A stretch of 64,000 nt of DNA. It comes from Lachnospiraceae bacterium C1.1. GTDB taxonomy: Bacteria > Bacillota > Clostridia > Lachnospirales > Lachnospiraceae. Every line of letters starts with the position of its first letter. Within the stretch, counting starts at the first letter, position 1. A program made the translations under genes and the position numbers. The stretch spans positions 3,049,501-3,113,500 of the forward strand of contig JAUISW010000001.1 of assembly GCA_030434875.1 (NCBI GenBank). The letters run 5' to 3'. Positions 32,949 to 42,063 of the stretch are shown piece after piece. The notes beneath the pieces were generated by a model, which saw nothing but the letters and a program-made list of their open reading frames with translations, ran no database searches and was not told the DNA's origin.

Positions 32949-35735
32949 TCATCTTTTGTCATCATCAAATGGTTCACCATCTAAAAAACCGGTATTTAGA
33001 GGATCATTATCCGTATTAAACTGATCATTTGTCCCGACAATATCCTGCATCCTCAGATTACCGTTGTTTGCATTTATACCATCAACATAACCGGTATTAC
33101 CGCTGATAATGTCCTCTTGGAACGGAACTTTGACTCCGCCCATATCTCCCTGCATCTGAGGCTGCATTTCACTCTCCGGTCTGTGATTTATCCCATTGTC
33201 TCCGAATCCACTATTCGGAGCATTATTATGAATTTCACCATTGCCAAGCGGCATGTTTCCGACAATGTCATCCATCTTGATATTTCCTCCATTTAAGCCG
33301 GAATCATTAATTCCGCCGGAACCACTCATTCCGCCGGAACCACTCATTCCACCGGAACCACTCATTCCACCGGAGCCACTCATTCCACCGGAACCACTCA
33401 TTCCACCGGAGCCATTTATTCCACCGGAGCCATTTATTCCACCGGAGCCATTTATTCCACCGGAGCCATTTATTCCACCGGAGCCATTTATTCCACCGGA
33501 GCCATTTATTCCACCGGAGCCATTTATTCCACCGGAACCATTCATCCTGCCAGTCGGATTTGATCCTGAAACGCTATTACTTCTGCCCATTCGACCTAAC
33601 CCCGCGCTATTGTTCATTCTGCCTGCCGAATTAGATCTTGCATTGTAATTAGTTCCTCCTGAAGGATTTATGCCTGCGATGCTATTCTTTCCTGCCACCG
33701 GATTTATTCCCTTAAAGGCACTATTTCCGTCAAGAGCATTATTTCCTCCGAAAGCATTATTTCCTCCAAGAGCATTATTTTCTCCGAGAGCGTTAGTTCC
33801 TCCGAGGGCATTATTTCCTCCGAGAGCATTAGTTCCTCCGAGAGCATTATTTCCTCCGAGAGCGTTAGTTCCTCCGAGGGCATTATTACCTCCGAGGGCA
33901 TTTTTTCCTCCGAAATTATTATTTCTACCGGCTCTGTTATTTCTTCCTGCCGGATTTACTCCACCGAAACCGGCATTTCTGGAACCGGCATTTCCCAATC
34001 CGGCATTTCCTAATCCGCCCTTTACTCCGATATCTCCTTTTCCATCCTTACCGGTTCCCGACGTATTATAATTAAGCGGCATCTCTCCGAGAATATCTCC
34101 CCGCATCTTGTCGAGTGAACGGCTCTCTGCCTTAAAGCTTACACCCTCGTCAGAGTGGCTTCCTTTAAGACTTTTGGGCAGATATCTGTTACGTGATGCG
34201 GTTGCCTTATCAAGACCTCCGCTCAGCACAGATGCTTTCATTTTTTCAAGTGACTTCTGCTCTGCTGAATGACTGTGCTCATCTGTAAGATTTCCGCCCA
34301 ATGAAGTTGCCGGCGGTCTCATTTTCTTTTCAAACTTGCCTATACCGTCGCCGGAACCTTTTTTCATCAGAGCTCCAAAAGCTCCGCCTGCCAACTTTCC
34401 CATTTTGTTCAAAGGCTTTAATGCAGTATTCTTTACGAAATTAGCCTCCTTGTTGGCTATTGCTTCGCCTACCTTCCAGCCGGCCGCTGCACTCATCTGC
34501 TCTCCTCCGGCAGCTGCCTGACTCAATATGCCGGTCACAAGCGGTCCGACATGTCTGACTGCTACAGCACCGCCCATTGCAAATATGAGCATCATAAGAT
34601 AGTCCTGGAGTCTTGCCCCAAGTGTATTTGAATTTGTAAAAGATATATTGCCTGCAAAAAGCTGTTCAAGTATCATTAAATATACTCTCATGGCTATGAC
34701 AGAGCCAAAGCCCTGGAAAATCTTACCTAAGAAAAGCTCAAACCACTTTTTATAATACTCACCGTCATCAAAGGGCATCATCCCCACGAAAAACGGCTCT
34801 ATTACCAAAAGAACCATAACATCAAATATTCTTCCGATGAATACCGCCAAAACCATGCACATGACAACCGTAAAGAAAATTCCGCAGCCAATACCTATGA
34901 AATAGTCAAAAGCATGTATCTGAAATGTTTTCACAACTTTTATGACATTCGTATAATTCGGCAGTATCAGATGTTCATCCTCGTAATAGTATTCTTTTCT
35001 GTATTTATCAGTTAAAGAAGCCTTTGACGGCCCTTCCGTATAGCTTACGTTATACTCCTTACCGTCCGAATAAATGTATGTATCAACAGCATCAAGCGAA
35101 GCAATACAAAAAACAATACGTGCTATACTCGTCTTTCCTTCACCTTCCGTAAGTGCGCTGTCTATTGTAGACAGCACTGCCTGAGACAGCATTATAAGTG
35201 CCGTAGCCAGAAGCGGTGCAAGTGCAAGGTAAAGTAATGATTTAGCTGTCATTTTTATGATATGTGTAACAGGTTTTGTCTTCTCACTGCCGAGCTCAAA
35301 ATAGTTCCTTGCAGTAGCCACTATTGCCATTGCAAAACAAATTACAAAGCCCACTACTATCATTGAATAAAAAGCATACTGTACGCTCTTTTGGTTAAAA
35401 ACCGCCAAAAGAAGCGATGTGCCCTTTTTATCCCCTGCAACGTACACAGGTCTCAGACCGCTTACCACATTGAAGCAATCTTCTAAACAGTCAAGTAAAA
35501 GCAAAATAGCAGACTGTATATGAAACCACTTCATATAATACCAGTCAAGGATCCTGCCAATAATTTCGCCTACGATACTTCCCATCACAGCCTCGATAGC
35601 AACAGGTAATATCTCGCTCAGATAGGAAAAACCGGATGAAATAAGGCCGCTTAAAAACGTCCAGACCGGATCTAAAATATTCTCATAAACATAATCCAGT
35701 GCATCCTGGAAAAGACCCAGCTGTACAATCCTCAT
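32949..35735 (-). CDS. VirB6/TrbL-like channel protein with a repeat-rich C-terminal tail
   Basis: 928 residues from ATG 35735 (GGAGGT site upstream; a TTG at 35753 is less likely). The first about 440 residues hold several membrane helices typical of VirB6/TrbL-type proteins ([79 protein letters not shown]). The rest is soluble and low in complexity: ALGG(N/T)N hexapeptides around 598-678 and GSGG(I/M)N/S hexapeptides around 736-818, then an Asn/Asp-rich end. The channel part should sit with VirB4 and the pilin in the membrane. The tail may face the cytosol and recruit substrates. Confidence 0.8.
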   Translation of the reverse strand: MRIVQLGLFQDALDYVYENILDPVWTFLSGLISSGFSYLSEILPVAIEAVMGSIVGEIIGRILDWYYMKWFHIQSAILLLLDCLEDCFNVVSGLRPVYVAGDKKGTSLLLAVFNQKSVQYAFYSMIVVGFVICFAMAIVATARNYFELGSEKTKPVTHIIKMTAKSLLYLALAPLLATALIMLSQAVLSTIDSALTEGEGKTSIARIVFCIASLDAVDTYIYSDGKEYNVSYTEGPSKASLTDKYRKEYYYEDEHLILPNYTNVIKVVKTFQIHAFDYFIGIGCGIFFTVVMCMVLAVFIGRIFDVMVLLVIEPFFVGMMPFDDGEYYKKWFELFLGKIFQGFGSVIAMRVYLMILEQLFAGNISFTNSNTLGARLQDYLMMLIFAMGGAVAVRHVGPLVTGILSQAAAGGEQMSAAAGWKVGEAIANKEANFVKNTALKPLNKMGKLAGGAFGALMKKGSGDGIGKFEKKMRPPATSLGGNLTDEHSHSAEQKSLEKMKASVLSGGLDKATASRNRYLPKSLKGSHSDEGVSFKAESRSLDKMRGDILGEMPLNYNTSGTGKDGKGDIGVKGGLGNAGLGNAGSRNAGFGGVNPAGRNNRAGRNNNFGGKNALGGNNALGGTNALGGNNALGGTNALGGNNALGGTNALGENNALGGNNAFGGNNALDGNSAFKGINPVAGKNSIAGINPSGGTNYNARSNSAGRMNNSAGLGRMGRSNSVSGSNPTGRMNGSGGINGSGGINGSGGINGSGGINGSGGINGSGGINGSGGINGSGGMSGSGGMSGSGGMSGSGGMSGSGGMSGSGGINDSGLNGGNIKMDDIVGNMPLGNGEIHNNAPNSGFGDNGINHRPESEMQPQMQGDMGGVKVPFQEDIISGNTGYVDGINANNGNLRMQDIVGTNDQFNTDNDPLNTGFLDGEPFDDDKR
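33307..33543. repeat. 18-bp tandem repeats coding GSGGIN units
   Basis: About 13 copies of an 18-bp unit (plus-strand form ATTCCACCGGAGCCATTT, with small variants), in frame within the larger VirB6-like gene. The unit length keeps the frame when copies are gained or lost, so the tail length should vary among strains. Confidence 0.9.
33720..33906. repeat. 18-bp tandem repeats coding [12 protein letters not shown] units
   Basis: About 10 copies of an 18-bp unit (plus-strand CCTCCGAGAGCATTATTT and variants) in the same gene, with an alternation of NN and TN that suggests expansion by two-unit steps. Confidence 0.88.
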
Positions 35736-35780
35736 GTCTGACCTTACCTCCAAACTTCTTATAGCATAAGTACCCTATGT

Positions 35781-37022
35781 TTAATCCTTATTCTGCTTCC
35801 CCATACCGGATATCATATTTCCTGCAAGCTGTCCGGCTTTGGAAGCACCACCTGTAGCATAGGCAGCAGCAGCGCTTGCCGCTTTCTTGACCGTATCTCC
35901 TGCCATCTTAGCCAGGAACTGAGACTGTTTCAAAAGATTTGTCGTTTCCGGGCTGAAAATATCAAGTATGATATACTGACTTTGCCAGGCTCCCACCATA
36001 CCAAAACCGGTAATAGCCATGCGAAGTATCCACGCAGTTATCGGATTGAATTCATCTCCAAAACTTATAGTTCCATCTATTCCGATACTCGTCAGCAGTA
36101 CGCAATATACCCTCATTACAAGCATCGGACCAAAAGTCGAAAAAGTAAATCCTGTAAAAAGCCTTGACCAGCTTTTGAATTTTTCTCCCCCGTCAATAGG
36201 AATCATAGAAACAAACCAAGGACTTGTAATAAAAAGTACTGCAAGCATCATAGCTCTCATAATTGCCTGCATTATTATGGTTATCATTACTATTATCATA
36301 AATATGAGCAGGATATAGGCATAAACATAATTGATCTCACGCCAGTTAAAATATTTCCTGACGCTGATCGATGTAAACATTCTCCCCGAGGAACACGCTT
36401 CCCTTGCCGCATCCGATACCCATTTATCTCCTACGGTCAGCGTAAATACAATATCCGATATTCTTTTATCTCCTTGTTCATCACCAAAATACAGTATGAC
36501 CTTGGTCACTGCCGCCCCCACCTTCATAACGGCAAGGCAGGCCGTCGGTATCAGGGCAAAGGACAGTATTGCCTGAAAAGCCTGTCTTATGACTGCCGTC
36601 ACCGGTCTTTTTAACTCGCTGAGACCCTCTCCCATAGATTGGATCACAGCAATTATCGTTGTAAAAAAACAGACTACCACAGCTGACAGCATCATATACC
36701 AGTATGCATTCTGCACCGGACTTCCTATGAATACCGCCGTCATAAAATCCGCCTGACTGACTGCTACTCCCGCGCCATTCCTGAAATATACATTCTGTGT
36801 GCCGGCAAAAACGTCAAAGGCCTGCTCAAGCAGCCAGACAAGATTCAGCATACCGACATACAGAAAATAGAGCATATTGAAGAACTGTTCCATCAATATG
36901 GAATAGCCAAGTCCATAGGTACTCCAAAAGACATACGAAACTACCTTTGTTACATGATTGTTTGTCAGCAAATCCATAAGTGAATTCATCATGGATGCAA
37001 AGCTTAAAAACGCAGGGTACAA
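35781..37022 (-). CDS. Second VirB6/TrbL-like channel protein
   Basis: 413 residues with a TTG start at 37022 placed 7 nt after a GGAGGG site. At least five membrane helices (LYFLYVGMLNLVWLL, YMMLSAVVVCFFTTIIAVI, AILSFALIPTACLAVM, YILLIFMIIVMITIIMQ, MLAVLFITSPWFVSMIPIDGGEKFKSW). The PWFVSMIPIDGGEKFKSW loop matches [19 protein letters not shown] of the larger protein downstream, so the two are paralogues of one channel family. Unlike its neighbour it ends after a short Ala/Gly-rich tail (AASAAAAYATGGASKAGQ). Two such proteins in one locus suggests a hetero-oligomeric channel. Confidence 0.75.
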   Translation of the reverse strand: MYPAFLSFASMMNSLMDLLTNNHVTKVVSYVFWSTYGLGYSILMEQFFNMLYFLYVGMLNLVWLLEQAFDVFAGTQNVYFRNGAGVAVSQADFMTAVFIGSPVQNAYWYMMLSAVVVCFFTTIIAVIQSMGEGLSELKRPVTAVIRQAFQAILSFALIPTACLAVMKVGAAVTKVILYFGDEQGDKRISDIVFTLTVGDKWVSDAAREACSSGRMFTSISVRKYFNWREINYVYAYILLIFMIIVMITIIMQAIMRAMMLAVLFITSPWFVSMIPIDGGEKFKSWSRLFTGFTFSTFGPMLVMRVYCVLLTSIGIDGTISFGDEFNPITAWILRMAITGFGMVGAWQSQYIILDIFSPETTNLLKQSQFLAKMAGDTVKKAASAAAAYATGGASKAGQLAGNMISGMGKQNKD

Positions 37023-37043
37023 TCAGATCCCTCCTTCAAACAT

Positions 37044-38747
37044 TTATAAAACTTTGACTTTCCTCTTTATCCTGATCATATATACGGTCAAGCCGGCAAT
37101 AAGCAGAAGTACCGATATGATCGCTATCACAGCCGCAGTGTTGAGCATATATGTGACTGTGAAATCAGCATAAGACATATTTCCTGCCTTATCATAAACA
37201 TAAATAGTATAATTTCCGGTCTTCTTAACCGAATAGACAGGCTCACCATCTGATACGACAGTATTGCCCCTGTTAAGTACGACTCTTGAAATATCTTCAC
37301 TGTAGTAGCTGATAGCAGCCTCATTCGGCATTGTCTGAACTGCAAACAACGGCTGTTCTGTATCAAGAGTGAAATATACTTCTCTGCTTCCCGCCTCATC
37401 CTCAAATGTGATTTCATAGTCTCCATCGCCATCCAGCCTGAGTCTCTCATCAGTTAGAAGCATCTTGTCCTCAATATCAAGTCCGTTATAACGCGCAGAT
37501 CTTATCTTCGTATTTTCCGGTGCGTTTATGATTCCAATATCATAAACCGCTCCGCTTATGATCCTGAAACGAAATGCCGGTATGTGATCAGGGTATGACT
37601 TTTCAAAGGCACTGTCTCCCGGCTTTGAAATGTATATGGTGTAGCTTCCCTCTTCGCTTGTATAATCGCCCAAAGCGAAGTCTTCATATTCCTTTCCATT
37701 CCTGAATGCCGTATATTTCAGGCCTTCCGCCTCCTGCATGAGTACACCTTCGTTTGTCAGACTTCCGTTTGGAAGACTTGAATAAAAGCTGTCCCCGTTG
37801 AGCAAAGTATTTTTATAATAGCCCGTCTCACTGTCATAACTGCTGGAAATGTCTATTTCCAGAGGCTTTTCCGGCTTTTCTTCCTCTTTTTCTTTTTCTT
37901 TTTCTTCTTCGTCCTCATCAGTCTCTTCAAATACAAAGTCATCCGGCAGCATATCTTCCGGCAGCATTGTCTCTTCAGTATCATTTCTCAGCAATTCTTC
38001 CGGAAGGTTCAGCGGATTGTCCTCAGAGGAAGATTCAGTAGCGGATATCTCTGATTCATCATCTTCTTTGGAATAGTCTTCCCCTATGACACCGCCAACT
38101 CCCTTATTATATTGGATACGGAAGCGAAACTTTGCCCTTAGATAGTTCCTTTTGGAAAATGGCTCCATCGCATCGCTTGTGTCAGAGACAAAGAGATCCA
38201 ATACGTAAGTTCCTTCGGCAGCTATAGTCTTTTTTGAAACAAACGGTATGTCTGATCCGTCCTTTTTCATGGAGGTTCCTACTCCTGTCGGAACATCTAT
38301 GACTACAGGTCTTTTTGTCACGCCTCCGTTTTTCACATTGGAAAATATCGTATAGCTGCTGCCAAGTTTTTCCTCATAAACCTTGTAGTCTGCATGATAG
38401 GTCTCTTCAAGAGCCGCAGTTGTGACCGTCGGTCCTATCGGTACAGTCTCCATGCGCTTCATCAGCTCATCTGTAGTGATTTCTTCCTCACTGCTGTTTT
38501 CTTTTTTTTCTTCTTTTTTTGCTTCACCTGTATCATCACGTTTTTCCGATGATGAATCGGAATCTGACGAACTGCCTGATCTGTTCCCGTAAACTGCACG
38601 CAGAGCATCATAAAGTGACTGCCCTGCAGATGAAGATTTCTCCTCTGCCCGAGAGTTTACCGGAAACATTAAAATAAGCACAGCAGCCATCCCCAGTATT
38701 ACCGCTGCTTTTCCCCAACGTATGAATACTTTCCCCTTTTTGTTCAT
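37044..38747 (-). CDS. Membrane-anchored surface protein B of the secretion island
   Basis: 567 residues. A signal-like N-terminus (AAVILGMAAVLILMFPVNSRA), a long Ser/Glu/Lys-rich region including pure acidic stretches near 270-295, beta-rich modules, and a C-terminal membrane helix (TAAVIAIISVLLLIAGLTVYM) with a short basic tail (RIKRKVKVL). The last about 280 residues parallel protein A (27895-28821): LLNGDSFYSSLPNGSL, a GDGDYEITFEDEAGSREV module and YTIYVYDKAGNMSYADFTV. It is presumably outside the cell with a cytosolic tip. Its ATG overlaps the VirD4 stop as TAATG. Function unknown; a structural or contact role is likely. Confidence 0.6.
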   Translation of the reverse strand: MNKKGKVFIRWGKAAVILGMAAVLILMFPVNSRAEEKSSSAGQSLYDALRAVYGNRSGSSSDSDSSSEKRDDTGEAKKEEKKENSSEEEITTDELMKRMETVPIGPTVTTAALEETYHADYKVYEEKLGSSYTIFSNVKNGGVTKRPVVIDVPTGVGTSMKKDGSDIPFVSKKTIAAEGTYVLDLFVSDTSDAMEPFSKRNYLRAKFRFRIQYNKGVGGVIGEDYSKEDDESEISATESSSEDNPLNLPEELLRNDTEETMLPEDMLPDDFVFEETDEDEEEKEKEKEEEKPEKPLEIDISSSYDSETGYYKNTLLNGDSFYSSLPNGSLTNEGVLMQEAEGLKYTAFRNGKEYEDFALGDYTSEEGSYTIYISKPGDSAFEKSYPDHIPAFRFRIISGAVYDIGIINAPENTKIRSARYNGLDIEDKMLLTDERLRLDGDGDYEITFEDEAGSREVYFTLDTEQPLFAVQTMPNEAAISYYSEDISRVVLNRGNTVVSDGEPVYSVKKTGNYTIYVYDKAGNMSYADFTVTYMLNTAAVIAIISVLLLIAGLTVYMIRIKRKVKVL

Positions 38748-41122
38748 TATGACACCTCGTTCTCCTCGAAGTCTTCATCCCTTTTATCTATCCACTTCGA
38801 AGAATTCTGCTCATAATCCTCCATAAGTTCAGCCATGATATCCAAAACCCTGGCCTCGTCCTCTTCCATTATGTCGTCATCGTATTCTCCATCATCTTCC
38901 TCATCCACTTCTTCACCATATTCTTCATCTGAATCTGCATCATATTCTGCATCATCATCTTCGTGTTTTTCTTCACCGATCTCTTCATCAATTGATTCTT
39001 CATCATTTAATTCTTCATCATTTAATTCTTCATCATTTAATTCTTCATCAGTTGATTCACCATAAGCATCATAATTCTGTTCAGCCTCTTCATCGGTATT
39101 TTCTTCTTCGGACGGATTGTCGAGTATGAGGTAATTTCTCTCGTCGAGATCATAATAGACATCATCGCCAAAAAATACATTTGACCTTACCTCTGTGAGA
39201 TCCATCTGCCCCATCTTATACAAAGGGCATTTGTATGAAGGAGTAAACTTTGTCATCAATGGGAAATTATTAAAAGTTACAACTATTGAATTACCGGAAC
39301 TTTTTGCATTATTGAGCCTCGTCAGCTCATTTGGATATATGAGCGGTCGCTGCTGGAGCTGGGTTGAAACATTTATATTTCCGGACTTATCCTTTAAGCC
39401 GCTGGAAATGCTTGTAGTTTTAACCGTCATATTTCCACATAGCTTTGAAAATTCCTCACAGGTCGGCATATCATTTGATCCAATGAAAAGCTTGATTCCA
39501 CAGTTGCCTTTTACGATATCCGCAATGGTTTCACCGTAGACATTCTTAAGCTGTGCGAATGACTGTACTATCATTTCAAACCATATTTTTCTCGAACGTC
39601 CTACCGTGATCATCTTGTCGAATTTATCAATTTTCGGCATATTTCCGAATTCGTCCAAAATGAAATAAACATTTCTTGGAAGCGAAAGTTCCTCGGTTCC
39701 CGAAGCAACCTTAATAAGTGCTTTGTATATGCAAAGTATAAACACTGCCGCCAGCGCATGACGGGTATCCTTTTCATCCGGTATCTTTAGGAAAAGGGCC
39801 GTCGGTCCCGATGCAAATTCCTCAGGTCTTATATCCGTGGCAGAAGTAAGCGCACACAGTCCTTCATCATTAAACATTGACAGCTTGTCAAAAGCTATAC
39901 TCATATAAGATGACAAAGTCTCATCAGCCGCCGAAAGTACCTGCCTTGAAAGACCCTTTGCCTTAGAGAGTTTAGAACGTCCCTGAAAGTAGTCCTTAAG
40001 TGCTGCAAATTCATTTTCTGAATTACTGATTGCCTTGTTTATGTTATAAAAACAGAACTTATCCTTGGTCATCTCAAGCTTCGGATCTTCCGAATCCTCG
40101 AGCATTCCAAGTGCTGTTGCCATTATGATAGATCTCGCTCCTTTTTCCCAGACCGGATCTTTTTCATTCTCTATCGGGCAGAGAACCGATATAAGGTCAT
40201 TCAGATCTTCATAACATTCATCAAATATCTTCTGCTTCGCAACTCTTGCCTGATTTATGATGTCGATCCTGTTGGCATAGGCCTTTCCTTCCCACTCATA
40301 CCATGGCTCATCATCCTCAAAATTACTTATATCATTGAATAGTTTTAGATCAGGATAGTCAGTAACAGAGTCAGTATGTTCAAAGATATCGTCTCCTGTA
40401 TGAAGATAGGCCTGATAATTATCATATATCGAGCCTAACGGATTCCATCTGAAAGAACTGTAAGGATCTCGCAGATCCAGGACCATACAGTTGTAGCCAT
40501 GTTCAGAAAGCATCTTTGAGTGAAGCTGAAAGAGCTCGCCCTTCGGATCAGTACAGATCATGGATGAGCCTGCTTTCGCGCGTCCAAGTATCTGTACTAC
40601 AGGATTTACAAAGGTAGTAGTCTTACCGGAGCCTGTAGCGCCTATGATGATACCGTGTGCAGGTGAGATAATATTTATATCTATGTCCTTCTTTTTACTG
40701 TTATATACAGCATATAGAGGTATACCATCTTTTTTAAGTTCTCCAAGCTTCTTAAAGCTGGTCTTTGGAAAGAGTTCATTTCTCTCTTTTTCTTCCATCC
40801 AACGTGAATTTTCCAGGGGACTGTCTACCCTTTCCGCCTTGCCTTCCATCATATTTTTTGAAGATTTCAAAACCGAGCTGTTACTGTTTACCACAGAAAC
40901 AATAAATATGATCGCAATCTCTGCAGCTCCAAATGTCAAAGCAGATGGTGAAAAAAGCGCTGCAGTATTACCCGGCGCAAGGTCAAATTCTCCCGTAGAC
41001 GAAAAATTTGAAAGTGCCAGCATTATCGCCTGTGTCATTGCGCCAAGAAAGATCGCACCCAAAACAGCTATCGGTATCCATTTCAGCAACTTAATTCCCA
41101 ATTCATGCGTCGAGTCATTCAT
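38747..41122 (-). CDS. VirD4/TraG-like coupling ATPase
   Basis: 791 residues. Two N-terminal membrane helices (IPIAVLGAIFLGAMTQAIML and LTFGAAEIAIIFIVSVV), Walker A IIGATGSGKTTTF at about 158-170, a CTDPKGELF motif, Walker B NVYFILDEFGNMPK at about 484-497, and a sensor region GNCGIKLFIGSND. These mark the T4SS coupling protein, which selects substrates and feeds them to the channel. The last about 140 residues are almost all acidic, with DEELN repeats, ending in a short charged segment; a highly acidic tail could hold basic substrates. No relaxase is encoded here, so the cargo is more likely protein than plasmid DNA. Confidence 0.9.
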   Translation of the reverse strand: MNDSTHELGIKLLKWIPIAVLGAIFLGAMTQAIMLALSNFSSTGEFDLAPGNTAALFSPSALTFGAAEIAIIFIVSVVNSNSSVLKSSKNMMEGKAERVDSPLENSRWMEEKERNELFPKTSFKKLGELKKDGIPLYAVYNSKKKDIDINIISPAHGIIIGATGSGKTTTFVNPVVQILGRAKAGSSMICTDPKGELFQLHSKMLSEHGYNCMVLDLRDPYSSFRWNPLGSIYDNYQAYLHTGDDIFEHTDSVTDYPDLKLFNDISNFEDDEPWYEWEGKAYANRIDIINQARVAKQKIFDECYEDLNDLISVLCPIENEKDPVWEKGARSIIMATALGMLEDSEDPKLEMTKDKFCFYNINKAISNSENEFAALKDYFQGRSKLSKAKGLSRQVLSAADETLSSYMSIAFDKLSMFNDEGLCALTSATDIRPEEFASGPTALFLKIPDEKDTRHALAAVFILCIYKALIKVASGTEELSLPRNVYFILDEFGNMPKIDKFDKMITVGRSRKIWFEMIVQSFAQLKNVYGETIADIVKGNCGIKLFIGSNDMPTCEEFSKLCGNMTVKTTSISSGLKDKSGNINVSTQLQQRPLIYPNELTRLNNAKSSGNSIVVTFNNFPLMTKFTPSYKCPLYKMGQMDLTEVRSNVFFGDDVYYDLDERNYLILDNPSEEENTDEEAEQNYDAYGESTDEELNDEELNDEELNDEESIDEEIGEEKHEDDDAEYDADSDEEYGEEVDEEDDGEYDDDIMEEDEARVLDIMAELMEDYEQNSSKWIDKRDEDFEENEVS

Positions 41123-41143
41123 ATAGCGCAGTCTCCCCTAATT

Positions 41144-42049
41144 TCATCCATGAAAAAACCTAGTAACAAACATGCTTTCCCTTTCAAGCTTATATGCTTT
41201 TGCTACAAACAGCGCGGCTGAAGCTCCGATTATACCCAGAGCCAGTTCCAGCGGCTTATTTGCACTCAAAGCCTCCTGGCTTCCCGGATAAAAGAGATAA
41301 ATATACCAAAGTATCGATGACAGCAGATTGAAACCTATATGCATGAGCACTGCATAAAAGATATTGTCCTCTATAATGGAAACCTTTCCTATGATCCATC
41401 CCATAAAGAAGGCATATAATATCCAGATCGACGTTCCATGCAGAAGTGCAAATGCAGCACTCACCGCAATGAGAGCAGCTTTTTCTCCCCAATGCGGCAG
41501 CAGACGGTTAAGCATATATCCGCGAAATACAACCTCCTCAACCAGAGGAGTGAAAAAAGTATTGAAAAGTACACCAAGGTAAACTGACCAGGTCTGATAT
41601 ATTCTCTCGATATGAGCATCGTATACCGCCACCGGTCCTACAGGCGGAAGAAGCGACAAAAAAGCTGAGATGGCAAGTGAAGCGCCGAGACCAAATATCA
41701 CAGCTCCTATGCTCTTTACAATACTTAAGTCTTTTCTGTAAAGTGATGCATCCTCAAAAAAACCGCTTCCATGTTTTTTTGAATATTTTTTGAGAACGAA
41801 AAAGGTTACAATGACACCTAAGATCATGTAGAGGTTCATGCGCTGCTGTCGAAATTGCTCATGCGACAGCATAGGATCTACGATAGTTGAACCTATGATC
41901 ACCATAAGTCCCTCTGTCAGAAGATACAGTAACAAAGGTCCGATTGCCGGAACAAAATAGCGCAAAAAGGAAAACAGCTTATGTTCAGCTTCATCCCTTA
42001 CTTTTTCGCCCTTTCCTTTTCTCTCTTCGCCTCGTAAATTGTACTTCAT
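41144..42049 (-). CDS. CPBP-family intramembrane metalloprotease
   Basis: 301 residues from ATG 42049 (GAGGGG site 5 nt before). It has seven or so membrane helices and the three motifs of the CPBP (CAAX/bacteriocin-processing) family: EEVVFRGYML (EExxxR), FALLHG (FxxxH) and HIGFN (HxxxN). Members cleave or bind membrane peptides and are often in bacteriocin or immunity loci. Here the gene lies 15 bp after the Met-rich protein gene and 22 bp before the VirD4 gene, so it belongs to the same unit. It might mature the pilin or protect the producer; both are guesses. Confidence 0.82.
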   Translation of the reverse strand: MKYNLRGEERKGKGEKVRDEAEHKLFSFLRYFVPAIGPLLLYLLTEGLMVIIGSTIVDPMLSHEQFRQQRMNLYMILGVIVTFFVLKKYSKKHGSGFFEDASLYRKDLSIVKSIGAVIFGLGASLAISAFLSLLPPVGPVAVYDAHIERIYQTWSVYLGVLFNTFFTPLVEEVVFRGYMLNRLLPHWGEKAALIAVSAAFALLHGTSIWILYAFFMGWIIGKVSIIEDNIFYAVLMHIGFNLLSSILWYIYLFYPGSQEALSANKPLELALGIIGASAALFVAKAYKLERESMFVTRFFHG

Positions 42050-42063
42050 CTGTTCCCCCTCTG

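Noticed and set aside
33307..33543. Regularly spaced repeats that might suggest a CRISPR array
   Set aside because: Units are directly adjacent with no unique spacers and are in frame within a gene; there are no cas genes.
33241..34071. Plus-strand open frames of 133-135 residues rich in Pro-Glu and Pro-Arg opposite the VirB6-like gene
   Set aside because: They are antisense readings of the 18-bp tandem repeats; the minus-strand frame encodes a complete membrane protein with ribosome site and operon context.
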